Assembly (NCBI GenBank): GCA_963969495.1
Contig: OZ018326.1
Location: forward strand, 151,123,806-151,187,805
Reading direction: 5' to 3'
Source: Ceratothoa steindachneri
Lineage: Eukaryota > Arthropoda > Malacostraca > Isopoda > Cymothoidae
DNA length: 64,000 bases
The position numbers and the translations under genes were made by a program. Each line of letters opens with the position of its first letter. Position 1 is the stretch's first letter. The notes under the pieces were generated by a model. The model had not been told where the DNA came from. It saw only the letters and a program-made list of their open reading frames with translations, and ran no database searches. Of the stretch, positions 12,176 through 25,175 are shown in pieces.

Positions 12176-12216
12176 CGAAGATAGGGGTATTTAGCCAGAA
12201 ACGTCGTAATATATGA
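12176..12216 (+). mobile_element. Possible Penelope-like element terminal relic
   Basis: The text CCCGAAGATAGGGG...CAGAAACGTCG resembles the small hairpin with GAAACGTCG found near the ends of many Penelope-like elements. It lies just before an (AT)n tract. No coding part of such an element is attached here, so the call is tentative. Confidence 0.35.
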
Positions 12217-12247
12217 ATCCTGTTTTACTAGTATTTATTTCCTCCTG

Positions 12248-13570
<1,323 letters not shown>

Positions 13571-13592
13571 CACACACACACACATATATATA

Positions 13593-13673
<81 letters not shown>
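13571..13673. repeat. (CA)n/(AT)n compound microsatellite
   Basis: A short CA run followed by an interrupted AT tract, ending exactly at the first base of the 5S-like SINE. Confidence 0.9.
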
Positions 13674-13675
<2 letters not shown>

Positions 13676-13855
13676 TACCGGTTGGCCTAATCGAAGTACC
13701 GCTTCCGAGTTTAACGAAGTTAAGACACGCTGAGTGTGGTTAGTCTTAGGGTGGACTTCATTGCAGCTACCATACGCTGTAGACATCCATGGTTCAGACC
13801 CCACGTTAATTAGTAGGTCTCTACTGAGAAAGAAATGCATCTTAATTGAGTGTTT
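13674..13855 (+). mobile_element. 5S rRNA-derived SINE (SINE3-type), copy 1
   Basis: The head reads like a diverged 5S rRNA. GCTACCGGTTGGCC and ACCGCTTCCGAGTTTAACG lead into CGAAGTTAAG (5S box A), then GTGTGGTTAGTCTTAGGGTGGAC, equivalent to the 5S GGTTAGTACTTGGATGGGTGACC internal promoter. The non-5S tail (GGTTCAGACCCC...TTAATTAGTAGGTC...CATCTTAATTGAGTG) recurs in the same order in the minus-strand copy at 38617-38830. A shared tail beyond the 5S part shows this is a mobile SINE and not a 5S gene. Transcription would be by pol III from the 5S-like promoter. Confidence 0.7.
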
Positions 13856-15214
13856 TACCATTCCTTGTCGACTCAATTTCTACTCCTTTGCCTTTCCTTC
13901 CTGTCTTGCTTGCTATTTCCAGAATAGATTCTTGTCAATAAAAGCGAAAGCACTCGGAATTTATCCTATAATTTCCCCCTTTTCTCAAACTCTTCTGCGT
14001 TTAGAATGCAACCTACAAGCTCCACCATCTAATTCGTGGCTCTGCCACTCAGATCTTGCTTCTCTGTTGATAACTCGGACCCAGATGTAATTGTAACTAT
14101 CGTCCACCTAAACTCCTTTAGTCATTTTGTGACCCCCTTCCCTCCTTCCACAGATGATCTTTCATCAATCCTAACTTTATGATCATTCAATTTTTTAACC
14201 TTCTCATGTCTTTTATCATCCTTTTTTTACCCTACTATTATCATCTCTCCAGATGAGCTCTAAAGGAAAAAAAATATATATATATCATCATCTCTAGTTC
14301 TTTTACTATTATTATTTCCTCCTTTACAATACACTTCTGAACATCTGTATTTCATTATCAGAGTTCTTAATTACCACAATGAACAAGAACTTTGTTACTC
14401 TATTTAATATATTAATTGGTATATTAACAATGTGTATCCACTTTGTTCATTGCGTTCCAAGGGCGGAAAAAAATTAGCGATGAAATCACTTCTTCCTTTG
14501 AGAGAGAATTTCCCCAAGTTATCCTCCAATGAACGCTGAATTATAATGGGCTCCTAGTTATTTCCGGCGCGTGTTTTATTTTACACAGGAGTATAAATCT
14601 TGTGAGTCCGTAGATGAAAATGAAGAACAAGTGATAGAATTGTTCTTCCATTTGCTTTGTTTCGTAATCCATTATTTAAAATGGTGATCGTTTTATTCAT
14701 AAAAGTAAGAGTTCTTTAGCCTTCCTTATCACTCAATCTTGATGTTTCCATTGTGTGTCTCTTCAATGGTAAATCTATCGAAAACACTAAACAGGTTCTT
14801 ACAAACCCATAAATTCGAATTCAACAAGATCAGTTTTCTAAGCAAGCGGGGTGACAGAGTTCATGGAATCATTGGATCAACGCCAAATTTTATAAAATGC
14901 CATCTATTGTTATGTTATATCTATGTATAAAATTTTATTAAGTTCCATCTATAATATTTCGAGCAATCAAAAAGAAAACTAAAAAAAAAAGAGAAAACCA
15001 CAAGCAAACAAGTGAAACGATCATATTTTTCCCCTGATACGGCTAACTTTCTGCATAGTTGTACAAAAATTATTTAATCAATTTTGTCACTCTTTTAAAA
15101 CATGAAAATCGTAATTAATGAAGACCAAATATATCAGAAGTGGCAGCGGAGTTCTTCAAACGAGGAAAGATTTCCTACCTGCAAAGAGGCAACAAGGATT
15201 AAAGTAACCGAGAG
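13856..15214. other. Intronic DNA, nothing recognised
   Basis: Pyrimidine-rich to about 14250, then AT-rich. A 13-base AT run sits at 14273. No coding or repeat structure was supported. Confidence 0.3.
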
Positions 15215-15705
15215 CTCTCGCTAGCCGCCTTCGTGGATACGACGTTGTTCTTCCAGCGTCAAGACAAGGGTTCGATTACAGCGAACTTAGTCCACGGGTT
15301 AAGGAACTCCACAGGCATAATTACGGAATTACAAATCGCTACGGCGATATCTTTCCCTTCCCGTCTTCACAGTACAACATACCGAATTTATCCTCTGTTC
15401 CTTAATCTTTGCGTTGAAATACTAGTATCCCATAAAGTGGCACTCATATTCACGTACAAGGACGTGTAGTACTAGTCACACCCCATGGGGATCGCTGGTT
15501 GTTGTCTAAACACAAAACTACCTGACATCCCCCTCCTTCCCAACAACAACCGGCCCCTGATGCCTTCAAATTTGTCAGCGATTGTCATGCACATCTTTAT
15601 GTTTTTTCTTTATCAGTTCGGGATAGCATCATCCACGATGAGAAGGATGGATGGCGAAACTTCCTACTACGATGAGAATCAGAAAATCTACCCACGAGTA
15701 TGAAT
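15215..15705 (+). mobile_element. tRNA-type SINE-like repeat, second family, copy 1
   Basis: The head has a tRNA-like layout: GCCGCCTTCGTGG near 15223 (box-A-like) and GGGTTCGATTAC near 15269 (box-B-like). The body matches, at roughly 60% by eye, the minus-strand sequence 36895-37385. Shared landmarks include TCCCTTCCCGTCTTCACA, the CTGAC...CCCCCTCC...CCCAAC block and the ATTGT...ATCTTTAT block. The paired match over about 450 bases defines a dispersed repeat. Open frames in both copies translate to similar text, but this probably reflects common origin and not a protein. Confidence 0.5.
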
Positions 15706-15861
15706 GATGAAATCAGGCTTATCATAGTCTTTGAGACTGCACTACTAACATCTCCTACTTAATAAAGTCAAGTTTGCTTATGGTGCTTGCATTTACTTCT
15801 ATATTAGAAATTTTAATTCTACATTAAAATGCCATTGATAAAATAATCTAAGTAAAGTTAC

Positions 15862-15913
15862 CTGAGAGAGACGAGACAAAGATAACACTGACGCAACACA
15901 CCGACCAACTCAT
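15862..15913 (-). CDS. Exon 1 of the LDLa gene: signal peptide
   Basis: Starting at the ATG at 15913, the exon encodes MSWSVCCVSVIFVSSLS and ends in phase 1 at CTCTCAG|GTAACTT (donor at 15861). The hydrophobic run after a short polar start is a typical secretion signal. The ATG was chosen because the frame, the hydrophobic content and the phase-1 donor agree with exons 2 and 3 (4092-4133, 3747-3860). The spliced product has the signal peptide, a small-residue linker with the likely cleavage site, then the LDLa domain. Confidence 0.6.
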
Positions 15914-16220
15914 GCTTCCGATTACTTCGTGCCCACAACACTACAATTCCCGACTCACTGAACGTAGTTTTGTCGCTTCTTCATTCTCAAGGCATCTAAG
16001 ACTTGTGGCGTCACTCCCCCCCCCCCTCCCCTTCCTGCCTCCTCGATGTTACGTGGTGGGTTGTGCCAGACCGCGAACTAGGATTCCGAACGCATCCTTT
16101 GTTCAACCGGTTTATTGGCGGCGAAAAATATGCACTCGGAGATACGCTGGAAGGCAAAGACGCCTGGAACAGCAAAGAGAGTCTTTGTTGCCTGGAAATA
16201 AAGCGTTCGGAAGATTGACG
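15914..16220 (-). promoter_or_regulatory. Probable promoter and 5' UTR region of the LDLa gene
   Basis: The 300 bases upstream of the signal-peptide ATG are richer in GC and CpG than the surroundings. An arthropod initiator-like TTCAGT lies at 15957-15962, about 45 bases upstream of the ATG on the minus strand. No clear TATA box is placed 30 bases before it. The call depends on exon 1 being real. Confidence 0.3.
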
Positions 16221-16815
16221 TTCTGACGGAAGATTAAAAATAGAAGAATTGCATTGAAAGGTTAAAGATAAAGATGACGAGATGTAAGGGAATGCGTCTG
16301 TAGTTTATGCATAAAGGAGTTTATAAGAAACCGAATGATTCCTGATCTATTAAATTGGACTTATTCTCGCGATTCGTATTCTGTGATTAATCAATTAAAC
16401 ATTTATTTCCTTCTTAAAATAAACAAAAAGTTTTAAACATAAGGAAATTAACGAGAAAATCATTTCGTGCTTATTTTAATGGTTTCCATTCGGTTTATTT
16501 CGTATCTTTAATTCATATTTTTTTTAGAAATATGTTAGCCACTGATTTTTAAGTTAATTACTTTTATATTATTATAACTTCTTACCTATTTTAGTTGCCT
16601 TTAATTTATGTTTTTTTCTTAATAATTAAGTCATAGTCTTTGTATCATTATTTTAGGCGCAATTTTTTATTTCTCCACATTAATATCATCAACATTACGC
16701 ACCACACATTTTTTTCGAACTATCCTATCATATTCTTTCACACATTCACCCCTTTTGCTTTTCCTGATCCTGGTTATTTTTTGTTTTTTATGCCCACCCT
16801 CGAATTTCTGGATAA

Positions 16816-16818
<3 letters not shown>
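16221..16818. other. AT-rich intergenic DNA, nothing recognised
   Basis: No coding potential or repeats were seen apart from the AT tract that follows. Confidence 0.3.

Positions 16819-16862
<44 letters not shown>
16819..16862. repeat. (AT)n microsatellite
   Basis: A pure AT tract of 44 bases. Confidence 0.9.
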
Positions 16863-16865
<3 letters not shown>

Positions 16866-17230
16866 TATAAACAATTATTTTTTTAATGTAGATAATGTTT
16901 TTTTATTGGGAAAATTAAAAAAATAGGTGCTTTTTTAGGAGGGGGGTATGTTAGGCTATTCAAATCGCATCATATTATATTTATTATATATCATGTTTAA
17001 GGTAATTTTCAAGTGGGGGGCTTCGCCCCATACCTTCCACTTAATTCGGGGAGAACCCCCCCACACACCTCGCAATTTAAAAAAAAACTCGTAGTATTCC
17101 TAATTCAAAGGCCTAACATTAGATTCGAATCAAAAGGCGATTGCTAAATGTCGTTAGGCCTCTAGTTTTTTTACCGCGTTCCCTGACATCAGACATATAA
17201 GCCTCACCTCCAAATGATATTTAAATTAAT

Positions 17231-17595
17231 CCTACAAGAGGCTACCCCTTCTGCAGGGCCTGCATATTCAATCCAAGAGGCTACCCATTCTGTAGGGCCT
17301 GCACATTCAATCCAAGAGGCTACCCATCTGTAGAGCCTGCATATTCAATCCAAGAGACTACCCATTCTGTAGGGCCTGCACATTTAATCCAAGAGGCTAC
17401 CCCTGCAGTAGGACCTGCTCATTCAATCCAAGAGGCTACCACTTCTGTAGGACCTGCACATTCAATCCAAGAGGCTACCACTTTAGTAGGGCCTGCTAAT
17501 TCAATCCAAGAGGCTACCCCTTCAGTAAGGCCTGCTTATTCAATCCAAGAGGCTACCACTTTTGCAGGGTCTGGACATTCAATCCAAGAGGCTAA
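17231..17595 (+). repeat. 39-bp minisatellite, about 9 copies, coding-like
   Basis: The unit runs from one TTCAATCCAAGAGGCTAC to the next, 39 bases apart. Read in one frame it gives the 13-residue repeat IQEATxSVGPAHS. One unit near 17325 has lost a base and breaks the frame; units after it are again open for about six copies up to EAKYWRI and a stop. Variation is concentrated in the middle of the unit. It lies immediately upstream of the decayed I-group LINE and may be part of it or the relic of a repetitive protein. Confidence 0.85.
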
Positions 17596-20290
17596 GTATT
17601 GGCGAATCTGATCTACGAGCCGGAGTGTGGTGCCCTAAATGTGGATTAATTCACGTATCATTTTAGGAGAACAGCTATATTTGGTTGCGTGATATATCTC
17701 TCTACACTACGAACGTACAGCTTGGTTTTTTGGCAATAGGTGGTCGATAACATTCATGGTAGTAATCCCTTTCCTATCCAAATATATTTTTATAGGCCAC
17801 TGTTAGGAGAAAAACTACCTTGGTGGTACTTAGAGCGTTGAAACACTCCTGTATTTCACAAAATGACTGATTTCTCTATCTCATCCAGGACTTTAAGTCG
17901 GTTGATGGGGACGTTGAGTTCTTATCGCTGGCTTTCATTGCTGTAAGCCTGACTATCAGACCTTGATCACCTTGCTGTTTTCCACCAACTTCAGTTCCTT
18001 AGTTGTCGGCCTAGAGTGTAACGACCCTTTGAGAGAAGCGATATGTCTATATGCGCTAAAAGCGCCACTCGAACGAATTGCCCATGGATTCATTTCGACA
18101 AAAAAGGTCAGTTCTTTTATATTTCGAGGCAGACCGCCCTTATTGGTTAGCAAGCGTATTTTCATTTAAATGGAAGACCCTTGTTCCATAAGTGTGGAAG
18201 CGCCTCAAAAGAATTCGGGGGAAGTTATCGCATGACACACCTCTCGCGCTCTTGTAAGATGGGACAGCAATCTTACACCCACGTCCATGGCAGAGTCCTT
18301 CACCACTACTTATCTAGCCAGTAGGCTGCTACGCCATCATTTGCAGCACGTCTTGGGCTTGGTAAAGGCTGCTTCTCACTAGAATTTACCTCCAAAGTTT
18401 GGGAACTATTTAACGACCTGTTTACACTAGGCGAGGTTCTCTCCAGTCTTGCTTCCTGTGCGGATATTGCCCATGATCAAGACGTTATCCCATACACCAT
18501 GTTCTGACACCTGGGTGACCGAGATATGGCGTTTTTGTTACCCTGCTTAACTTGATCTGGATGTTTCCCATCCAATACCAGTGAATTTTTTCGTGTACAT
18601 GTTAATGTTCAATTTGGACAATTTGCGCTAATTTATTTGGGGTAGAGCGGAGTTCACCTGCCTCCTGTATAGTGCGGCTTCCACACGTTACACTCCATTT
18701 TGCTGCGCTCCTCCAGCTAATAAATGCTATATGCGAGGCATTCTTTCGTGGACAACACTTGCCAAAAGATTCTCTCGCTACGCTATACGTAGTCAACCTT
18801 ACGATTTTTCTTGGTACAGCTTCAACAGCGTCGACTTCAACAGGTTCTCAACCGCATCTCTAGGTCGAAGCGCATAGGCGTGGGATCTTTTTTAGTCAAA
18901 GACTAAGTTGATGCACTTCTGTCGCCACCTTCTGCTTCATCCCGCCCAACCTGCTTCTAAATGGTCCTCGCCTGGATGTGGTATAGTCGCACCGTATCTT
19001 TTGTATTGTTTCTAATCAGAATCTCAACTAGGACGCCTATAATCACGGCCTTACCTATCATGTGCCCGTACTATGGACATTCTTCCATCGGTGACGTTCC
19101 GTAACATGGGTGTTGATAGGGCTAGTTCCTTACTTTTCTGCCGCTCTTTTGTTTCTTTTCAAGCTAGAATTTGGATGCGAGTTCTACTTGTTCGCACATG
19201 CGCGTGAATTACGAAATGTGGAGTCAATTTACAACTTTGGTCTCCTTTTGACGTCTTGTGCCTGCCGTACATCACGTTTAGAAGTCTTCCTTTTTTATTC
19301 TAGTAAACTGCCACTCACTTTACACAGAACACAATTTATTAAATTATTATACGTGCAATTCCAATGTCCCCTTCAGTCTCCTATGTTTATTATCTTATAG
19401 GTCGCCAATTTCGACGGTGCCCTAAACCTTTCGGGTTTAGAACAAAGCAATTATTTTGAGGGCCCGGTATAGCTTGGGTGGTATTGGTTTCTCTGGCTTT
19501 TCCCAGGACGCCAACGTGAAGCGTTTTTCTCTAGGAGTCTACTCCCAAAGCTTTAAAAGCGCCTGGGTTATTGCGATTTAATTTTCTTAGAGCATATGCC
19601 ATGTAATGTCTGAGCCGTGCAATTTTACACGAATGGCTCCAAATTGGAAGAGGTGAGCGGGGTTTTCACTCCTTTTCCTTTTGTTTGAATCTGGGGGTTA
19701 TTTCCGGTTGTTTTATTTAACTTCACTGCTAATTTGGACCCAATAGAGCATTCGACACGGGAGATTAGGCACTTACCTGGTTTGGACACCAAATTGTGAT
19801 CTATAGAGAGACACAGAGCGCACTGGATTCCCTAGAGGTATTGCAATCTCAGCACCCTAATGTTTGCAGTATCCGTGATGCCACGGCTGCTTTAAGTCGA
19901 GAAGATGTCAAGATTATCTTTTCCTAGGTTTCTGGCCATGTAGGCATTGCAGAAAATGAGCACGCTGATAAGGGTGACAAACATTTTGCAAGTACTGGCC
20001 GACACGAACAAAGTTTTGCTCTCCCTCACACTTACTCCTTGCAGAAGTCAGATAAGTTCTTAGAGATACATGACAAACAAAATGAGAGACAGCCGACAGA
20101 GATCTCAATTTGTGTGCTATTACGCTGCGAGTGTTCTCGTTGACCTAGGCCCAATTTTACGGCGGCTTTAGGTCGTTTTATGTCGCCTCTGAAACTGGCA
20201 TACTCGCAAGATCCAGCGTCATCTGGTGGAACGCTCCATTAAACTTTACTGCGACGAATTTTTGGTCCCTCAGACTACCTGACACATTAT
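17596..20290 (+). pseudogene. Decayed I-group non-LTR retrotransposon with RNase H
   Basis: The strongest evidence is an RNase H domain. TTTTACACGAATGGCTCC near 19624 reads FYTNGSKLEE (family YTDGSK, catalytic D changed to N). Near 19797-19905, VIYRETQSALDSL matches the xYSDSQSALxAL motif. Near 19930-19985, VSGHVGIAENEHADKGD matches the last motif, in which H and D are active-site residues. The upstream 1.9 kb has RT-like pieces in shifting frames (for example the KKVSSFIFRGRPP-like stretch near 18100-18140) but no intact YxDD was found. Stops and frameshifts throughout mark it as dead. RNase H downstream of RT points to the I/Ingi group; the 5' limit and 3' end are approximate. Confidence 0.65.
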
Positions 20291-23200
20291 TGCCAATTGT
20301 TCCAGGTTGTGGTTCGTTCTGACTTGTTCCTTATACTCTGGACGGGTTCGTTCACATCTGATTGTGACATAGTTGAGTATGGAGAGAAAGAAGCCCCCTC
20401 CCCTCCTCCTTGGTATTTAGATTTAGGGTGCATGGTCCTCATTAGGGCCCCAAAGTGCCTTTTCTCTTTTGGCTTATTTTTTCTCATTGTTTTTTGTTTG
20501 TTTTCTTTTTTACTTTATTATTGTTTTTGTGCCTTATTGTATATTTTAATTTAACATTAAGATAGCCAGTTATTTTTTTGGATGGGATGTCATTAAATAT
20601 TATGATCCATTGCAATTATTACGCTTTGGAATATTTCCTGTGACCATCTCTGAATACGAAGCCTTCTATGAGCAAAATCACCGTCTCGCATCCACTTTAC
20701 ACATTTGAATCTATTTCCGTAAGCAGCATGAAATTTCTGACTGATCTATTGAATCAAAATGTAATGGTAAGCGTTACCATCAAGATTTCTCTAAAAATAA
20801 TGCTGCCAATTGATGAACCGTTGCCAAACAGAGAGAAAATTTATCCTTACAGATATTCTTTTTTGTACACATTATCTTGAGCCGGTTCATTAGTTTAGGC
20901 GTATGGGTGGACATTTTGTTAGTTCACTAGTCCATTTATATGAAATACGGTCTCCATCTCCTCTACCACTCTCAATAAATCTTTCTGGGTGCCTGATAAA
21001 CCATCAGGCAAATTTTAAACGGCGCTATAATTCTCCCTCAAAGAGTTTGTTATTAATCACTATTTGTAAACAGCATAAAAGTCCATGTCTTTAACAGCAC
21101 TTAGTAAAAATTATATTTGTGAAAGTCATGTACCATTTCTTCGGGAAGATGCCCTCGTGTTTTCTATGTCCGGCGAACAAATTCAATGCTTTCTTCGGTC
21201 CTTACTTTTTGAAAACTGCTTAAATGTTCTTTATTTAAAGTGGGGATAGTTCATTTTTTTATTTGGGGCACTTGACGAATAAAGTTTATTCACGACCAAT
21301 TTTAAATTTATATGACCTGAAAAATTGAATCACACAGGAAGTCAGCATCTTTAGAGCCAAGCCATAATATGTTATCAATAGAAGGATTGGGTCGATGTGA
21401 AAAGGCTCCCAGATTTGGAAGGACAGGAATGACCATCATGTTTTATAAGGATCTGAATATTTTTACAATAAAAAATAAAGGAAATGTTATTATTTCAAAT
21501 TGTTTCTTCTCTTATTAATATGATTTTTTATTAAGTAAATAGCAAAATTACTGTTGCTATTTAACAAAATTCCGCACAAATCAGCTTGAGATGACCGTCA
21601 CTTTATTCATGCTACTTAAATGCTAAGAAGTGCAATTACGAACTCATTACTAGTGCAATGTGGTACTGTTATGTGCATCAAACAAAATAAAAATATATTC
21701 AAAAGACCTCAATTATTGAAGTTGTTACATTAAAATTTGGGTTCATTGTTTGTGACACTGTTCATCTATTCTGTGGAGAAGCTCAGATGATTGGCGTGAG
21801 ACCAAATGTTAACAGACAAAAACATCGAAAAAAGTTACCGGAAAAAAAATGCAAATTAAAAGAAAAAGAAGAATTTAATTCTATTAATCTTCAGACACTA
21901 TAAATCCCTACAGCCATGTTATGATGTGTATAAAGAGAAAATGATTTGATGGAGAAGTATAGAAGAAACAACAATTAAAACAAGAGCAAGCATCTAAGTC
22001 TTCGAGTTTGTTAAGGTGGAAACAAATGAAATCAGTAATGCTTGGGTTATTGTCCCGGTGCTTTACTTATTTCATAGTTACCATTTTATGAGTGAGAATG
22101 TGTAGAATAATGGATTAATAATTGCATGGTCATTAATTTGGTAATCGGAAACGTCATTTCTAAAGAAACGGACCTCTTCTGGAAGTTGGAGGGATTTGTA
22201 GGGAAAAGATTTATTCCCTACTTCACAAACGCACCGTCCTTTTGCATTGATATTAAAAGCATATACGAGAGGAGGAAGTTCTAAATTTTTCTAACGTTAT
22301 ATTTACAAAATTTACAATCTATGTATTTGCTCTCAATATCCTTATCCTTTTATTTAAATGCAAAACACTATGTAAACCCTCCAATGCTAGATTGTTTAAC
22401 CTTATATTTACATTTGGTGCAATCACCGAATTGAAATTTCTCCCCTCACAATTAAACAACACCGGGATAGTCACCATTAAAAGTGTTTATTTTTGGATCG
22501 CGACTATCAAACCGAAAAAAGTAGAATTAATAGATTCAACTCAATATAGAATAAAGCGCTATTCCTCGAGCGTAGACAACCGAATGATACATAACAATAG
22601 AATAGAGGGCTTTCCGAAATCTTCCTTTCTCGTCCCATCGTAACTGAAAATGGGAAAGTGACAGTTCGTTCGTCTTAGCGAAATCCTTGAGCAATTATAA
22701 TGGCGCATAGATTTGTGGCATAATTCATTCCACTTTCCTGACTTAGATGTGAATTAGGCTGCCAGTAACAACTTTTGCTTTAGTTAGCACTCCTTTTTTA
22801 TTAGTTTATTTTTTGCGTATATTTTTTACCCTTTTCTGTACATCTTTCTTCCTATATTTTACATTCTTTTGTATATCATTTTATTATTATTTTTTAAATC
22901 TATTTTTCCAACCGTTCTCTTGCTAACGAATTACCTTGAATCACCAGAATGCTGCGGCTGACATTTGAAGTTTTACATACATTTCAAACCCAAATTCTCG
23001 TAAAAGGATCTAATACTATAGATCTTCTCCACAACTTTCACTTCTTCTATCTTCCACACTTGCTCCATATATCTCTACTTATAAGTGGATTAGCGTAGTG
23101 TACACGCTGATTTGGAGCAAAAGCCTGAGAGAGAACGACTTTATTGCTTTATGAGTAGAGAAGAAATATCTCAGCATCGGCCTCCATCCTTCAGCTATAC

Positions 23201-23340
23201 AAAGATTGACAAAGGATCACCTTAACACATTCCTTTTGTACAAAATGAGAGAGAAAAATAAAATAACGTCAAACAAGAGGGAGAGCGACATGAGCAAATA
23301 AACATGGAGTCAATATTTATAAGATGAGCTGACTCCTCTT
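20291..23340. other. AT-rich DNA, nothing recognised
   Basis: 3 kb without a supported gene. The first 270 bases may be the 3' UTR of the I-group element. An open frame at 22392-22643 (+) has no motif. Confidence 0.3.
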
Positions 23341-23356
23341 AATGTTCAGGTGATAT

Positions 23357-23682
23357 CTATTTGGGATGTGATGAGCCACTTAACACGGGATTAAATTTGA
23401 AATTCGCTTTCCACTGATTAAAGTGTGAGAGAGAATAAAACAGTGCGGATTCAACTACATGTCGCTTAACCCACTCATTTGATATACATATATAAATATA
23501 TATATGAATTCGTTTTTTTCCAAATCTACACTGTGGTTGGTTACACAAATATGTTGAAATATTGCATTAGACATGTTACCCGTGCACACAGAATATTTGT
23601 GCTCATAAATCATCTGAGATATGCTACGTCCAGTTTGCCCTATGTAATTTTTTTTAAAATCATTTTCTCTTCTCTCTCTCAT
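23357..23682 (-). pseudogene. Penelope-like element fragment: GIY-YIG endonuclease
   Basis: From 23682 downwards the frame reads KNYIGQTGRSISQMIYEHK then VCTGNMSNAIFQHICVTNHSVDLE. This is the GIY-YIG nuclease module that sits C-terminal to the RT of Penelope-like retroelements (YIGQTGR core, then NAxFQH and NHxxD). After an inserted TATA-rich stretch (23480-23503) the reading shifts and resumes as RHVVESALFYSLSHFNQWKA...FNPVLSGS, the usual end of these proteins. No RT was recognised upstream, so only the 3' part survives. Confidence 0.7.
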
Positions 23683-24095
23683 TTTTTACAAAAGGAATGT
23701 TTATGATAATATTTTGTGAGGCTGATTCAATATTTTAGTAAAAACGGATGCCAGTAAAATGAACTGATCTGCCATGCATTTAAAATAAAACAAATCCCAT
23801 TGAAAATTTATCTTTCAAACCAGATATCTGCTTGTATGTAATATTTATCTGAGCAGAACTCTGTGACCGTCACTCGTACAACAAGTGAAACTATGTACAT
23901 AAAGTTGTGTTTATCCAGGTTTCTAGAAAAACGCATTACTTTATTTGAAATTATTTGTTTCCACAAACAATTCCAGTGAAAAAACATCCGCCATGTGACT
24001 TAATATTCATTTGATAAAAAATGTAAACAAGGGTGTCACACAACCATTTTATCTTATTCAAGTACCTTAAACTTCACAAATATTTTTTTGTTATT

Positions 24096-24281
24096 TCAAA
24101 TACGAGTACATTTTCTTCTCTTAGATCCTGCAATCTTTCCATAGTATTTCACATGCTCAAGCAACTTACATTGCTTCAGAAACATTACGCCTGAATACTT
24201 GCTGTTTATCACATCCAGAAAACCTCTAAACTGTCTGCAATTTAGGTCAAATGTTCTGATTATGTCAGTAAGACGTACCAC
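24096..24281 (-). pseudogene. hAT-type transposase-derived fragment
   Basis: The frame contains VRLTDIIRTFDLNCRQFRGF and then SKYSGVMFLKQCKLLEHVK. The order and spacing resemble the NFIRSRGLNHRQFxxFL...YxDVLYHTEVRWLSRGKVL segment of hAT-superfamily transposases and their domesticated relatives. The diagnostic EVRWLS is degraded. Only about 60 codons are visible, with no flanking transposase or ends, so this is a short relic. Confidence 0.45.
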
Positions 24282-24559
24282 AAGATTAATCTCGATTCAA
24301 TTTCAAAGCACCTTTGCAGAGATTTTTCTGGTAAATAATGAAATGGAATGGTAATAAAGTGCTCTCTCTCAAAGCTTTTGCCTATCGACTTATAAACTAT
24401 ATGAGAGATGACCTTGTCCGTTGTTGCTTAAAATTTTTAAAAAATCTTATATTATGTATTTTATAAAGCATAGAAGGGAAAGAAGGTAACAAAATAAATG
24501 CTCATATAGCAAACCGTTGAAGCAGAAAGTCTGGAAAAAATTTCGACCAGTACTATTAA

Positions 24560-25175
24560 ACGGGCTCCGGGGGGCGTTATATGAGCTGGAAGAACGCGAC
24601 ATTAAATTACAGTAGGTCTGGCTTCAAAGGTGTATCAGAAAAAAGGATGGTAAGGTCGTGGATGAGGTTCGAGACTAAACTCAACCAACAGCAACACCCC
24701 AACGGAGGGCCAAGCAGACATAGGCCATATAAGATTCCTATGTCTGGCTCCGGCAGAGGAGGGCAGCGCCCAGCGGGCAGGAACGATAAAGGCAGGCCTT
24801 GATGGACCAAGAACCCGGCAGCCCGATGAAACCAGCCACGCCGAAACTGCATGTATCAATGCTTTTAGCCGCAGTGGATGCGTTACTGGCAAAGTGGGCG
24901 CGCGTGGCCGTCGTGCAGCCACGATCACCCGAAACAAATTCCTCAGCGAATAGCATTCGTCTCTGTTTTCTTTCCGCCCTTCTTTGTCTCCTAAGTCATA
25001 TCCGGCACAAACATCAGCCGAGGAGACCGGATAACTTACAACGAAACCGATGCTCGGAGTCAAGCTGGAGCCGATGAAAATATGTTTTATAAATAATAAT
25101 AATTCAGCCAACATTTCAAACTTGTGCCGAGTCAAACTCGGAGCAGGATGTTGCAGGTGTTGCTGTTTCTGCATA
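24560..25175. other. GC- and CpG-rich island of unknown nature
   Basis: About 600 bases clearly richer in GC than both flanks, with open frames on both strands, the longest being 24635-25174 (-), 179 codons. That frame has no recognisable domain and low-complexity stretches. It could be an unrecognised exon, a promoter-type CpG island, or a foreign repeat. A gene call is not justified. Confidence 0.3.

Noticed and set aside
13674..13790. Functional 5S rRNA gene
   Set aside because: Too diverged from 5S rRNA, and it shares a non-5S tail with a second copy, so it is a SINE.
15485..15703. Small conserved protein shared with 36894-37115
   Set aside because: The similar translations come from two copies of a dispersed repeat; similarity extends outside the frames, and the frames have no common start.
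16926..17075. Transposon end suggested by GGGGGGCTTCGCCCC
   Set aside because: A GC hairpin is present but no partner end, duplication or second copy was found in the window.
24635..25174. 179-codon open frame as a protein gene
   Set aside because: No domain recognised, arises in a GC-rich block where long frames occur by chance, and no splice or promoter support.
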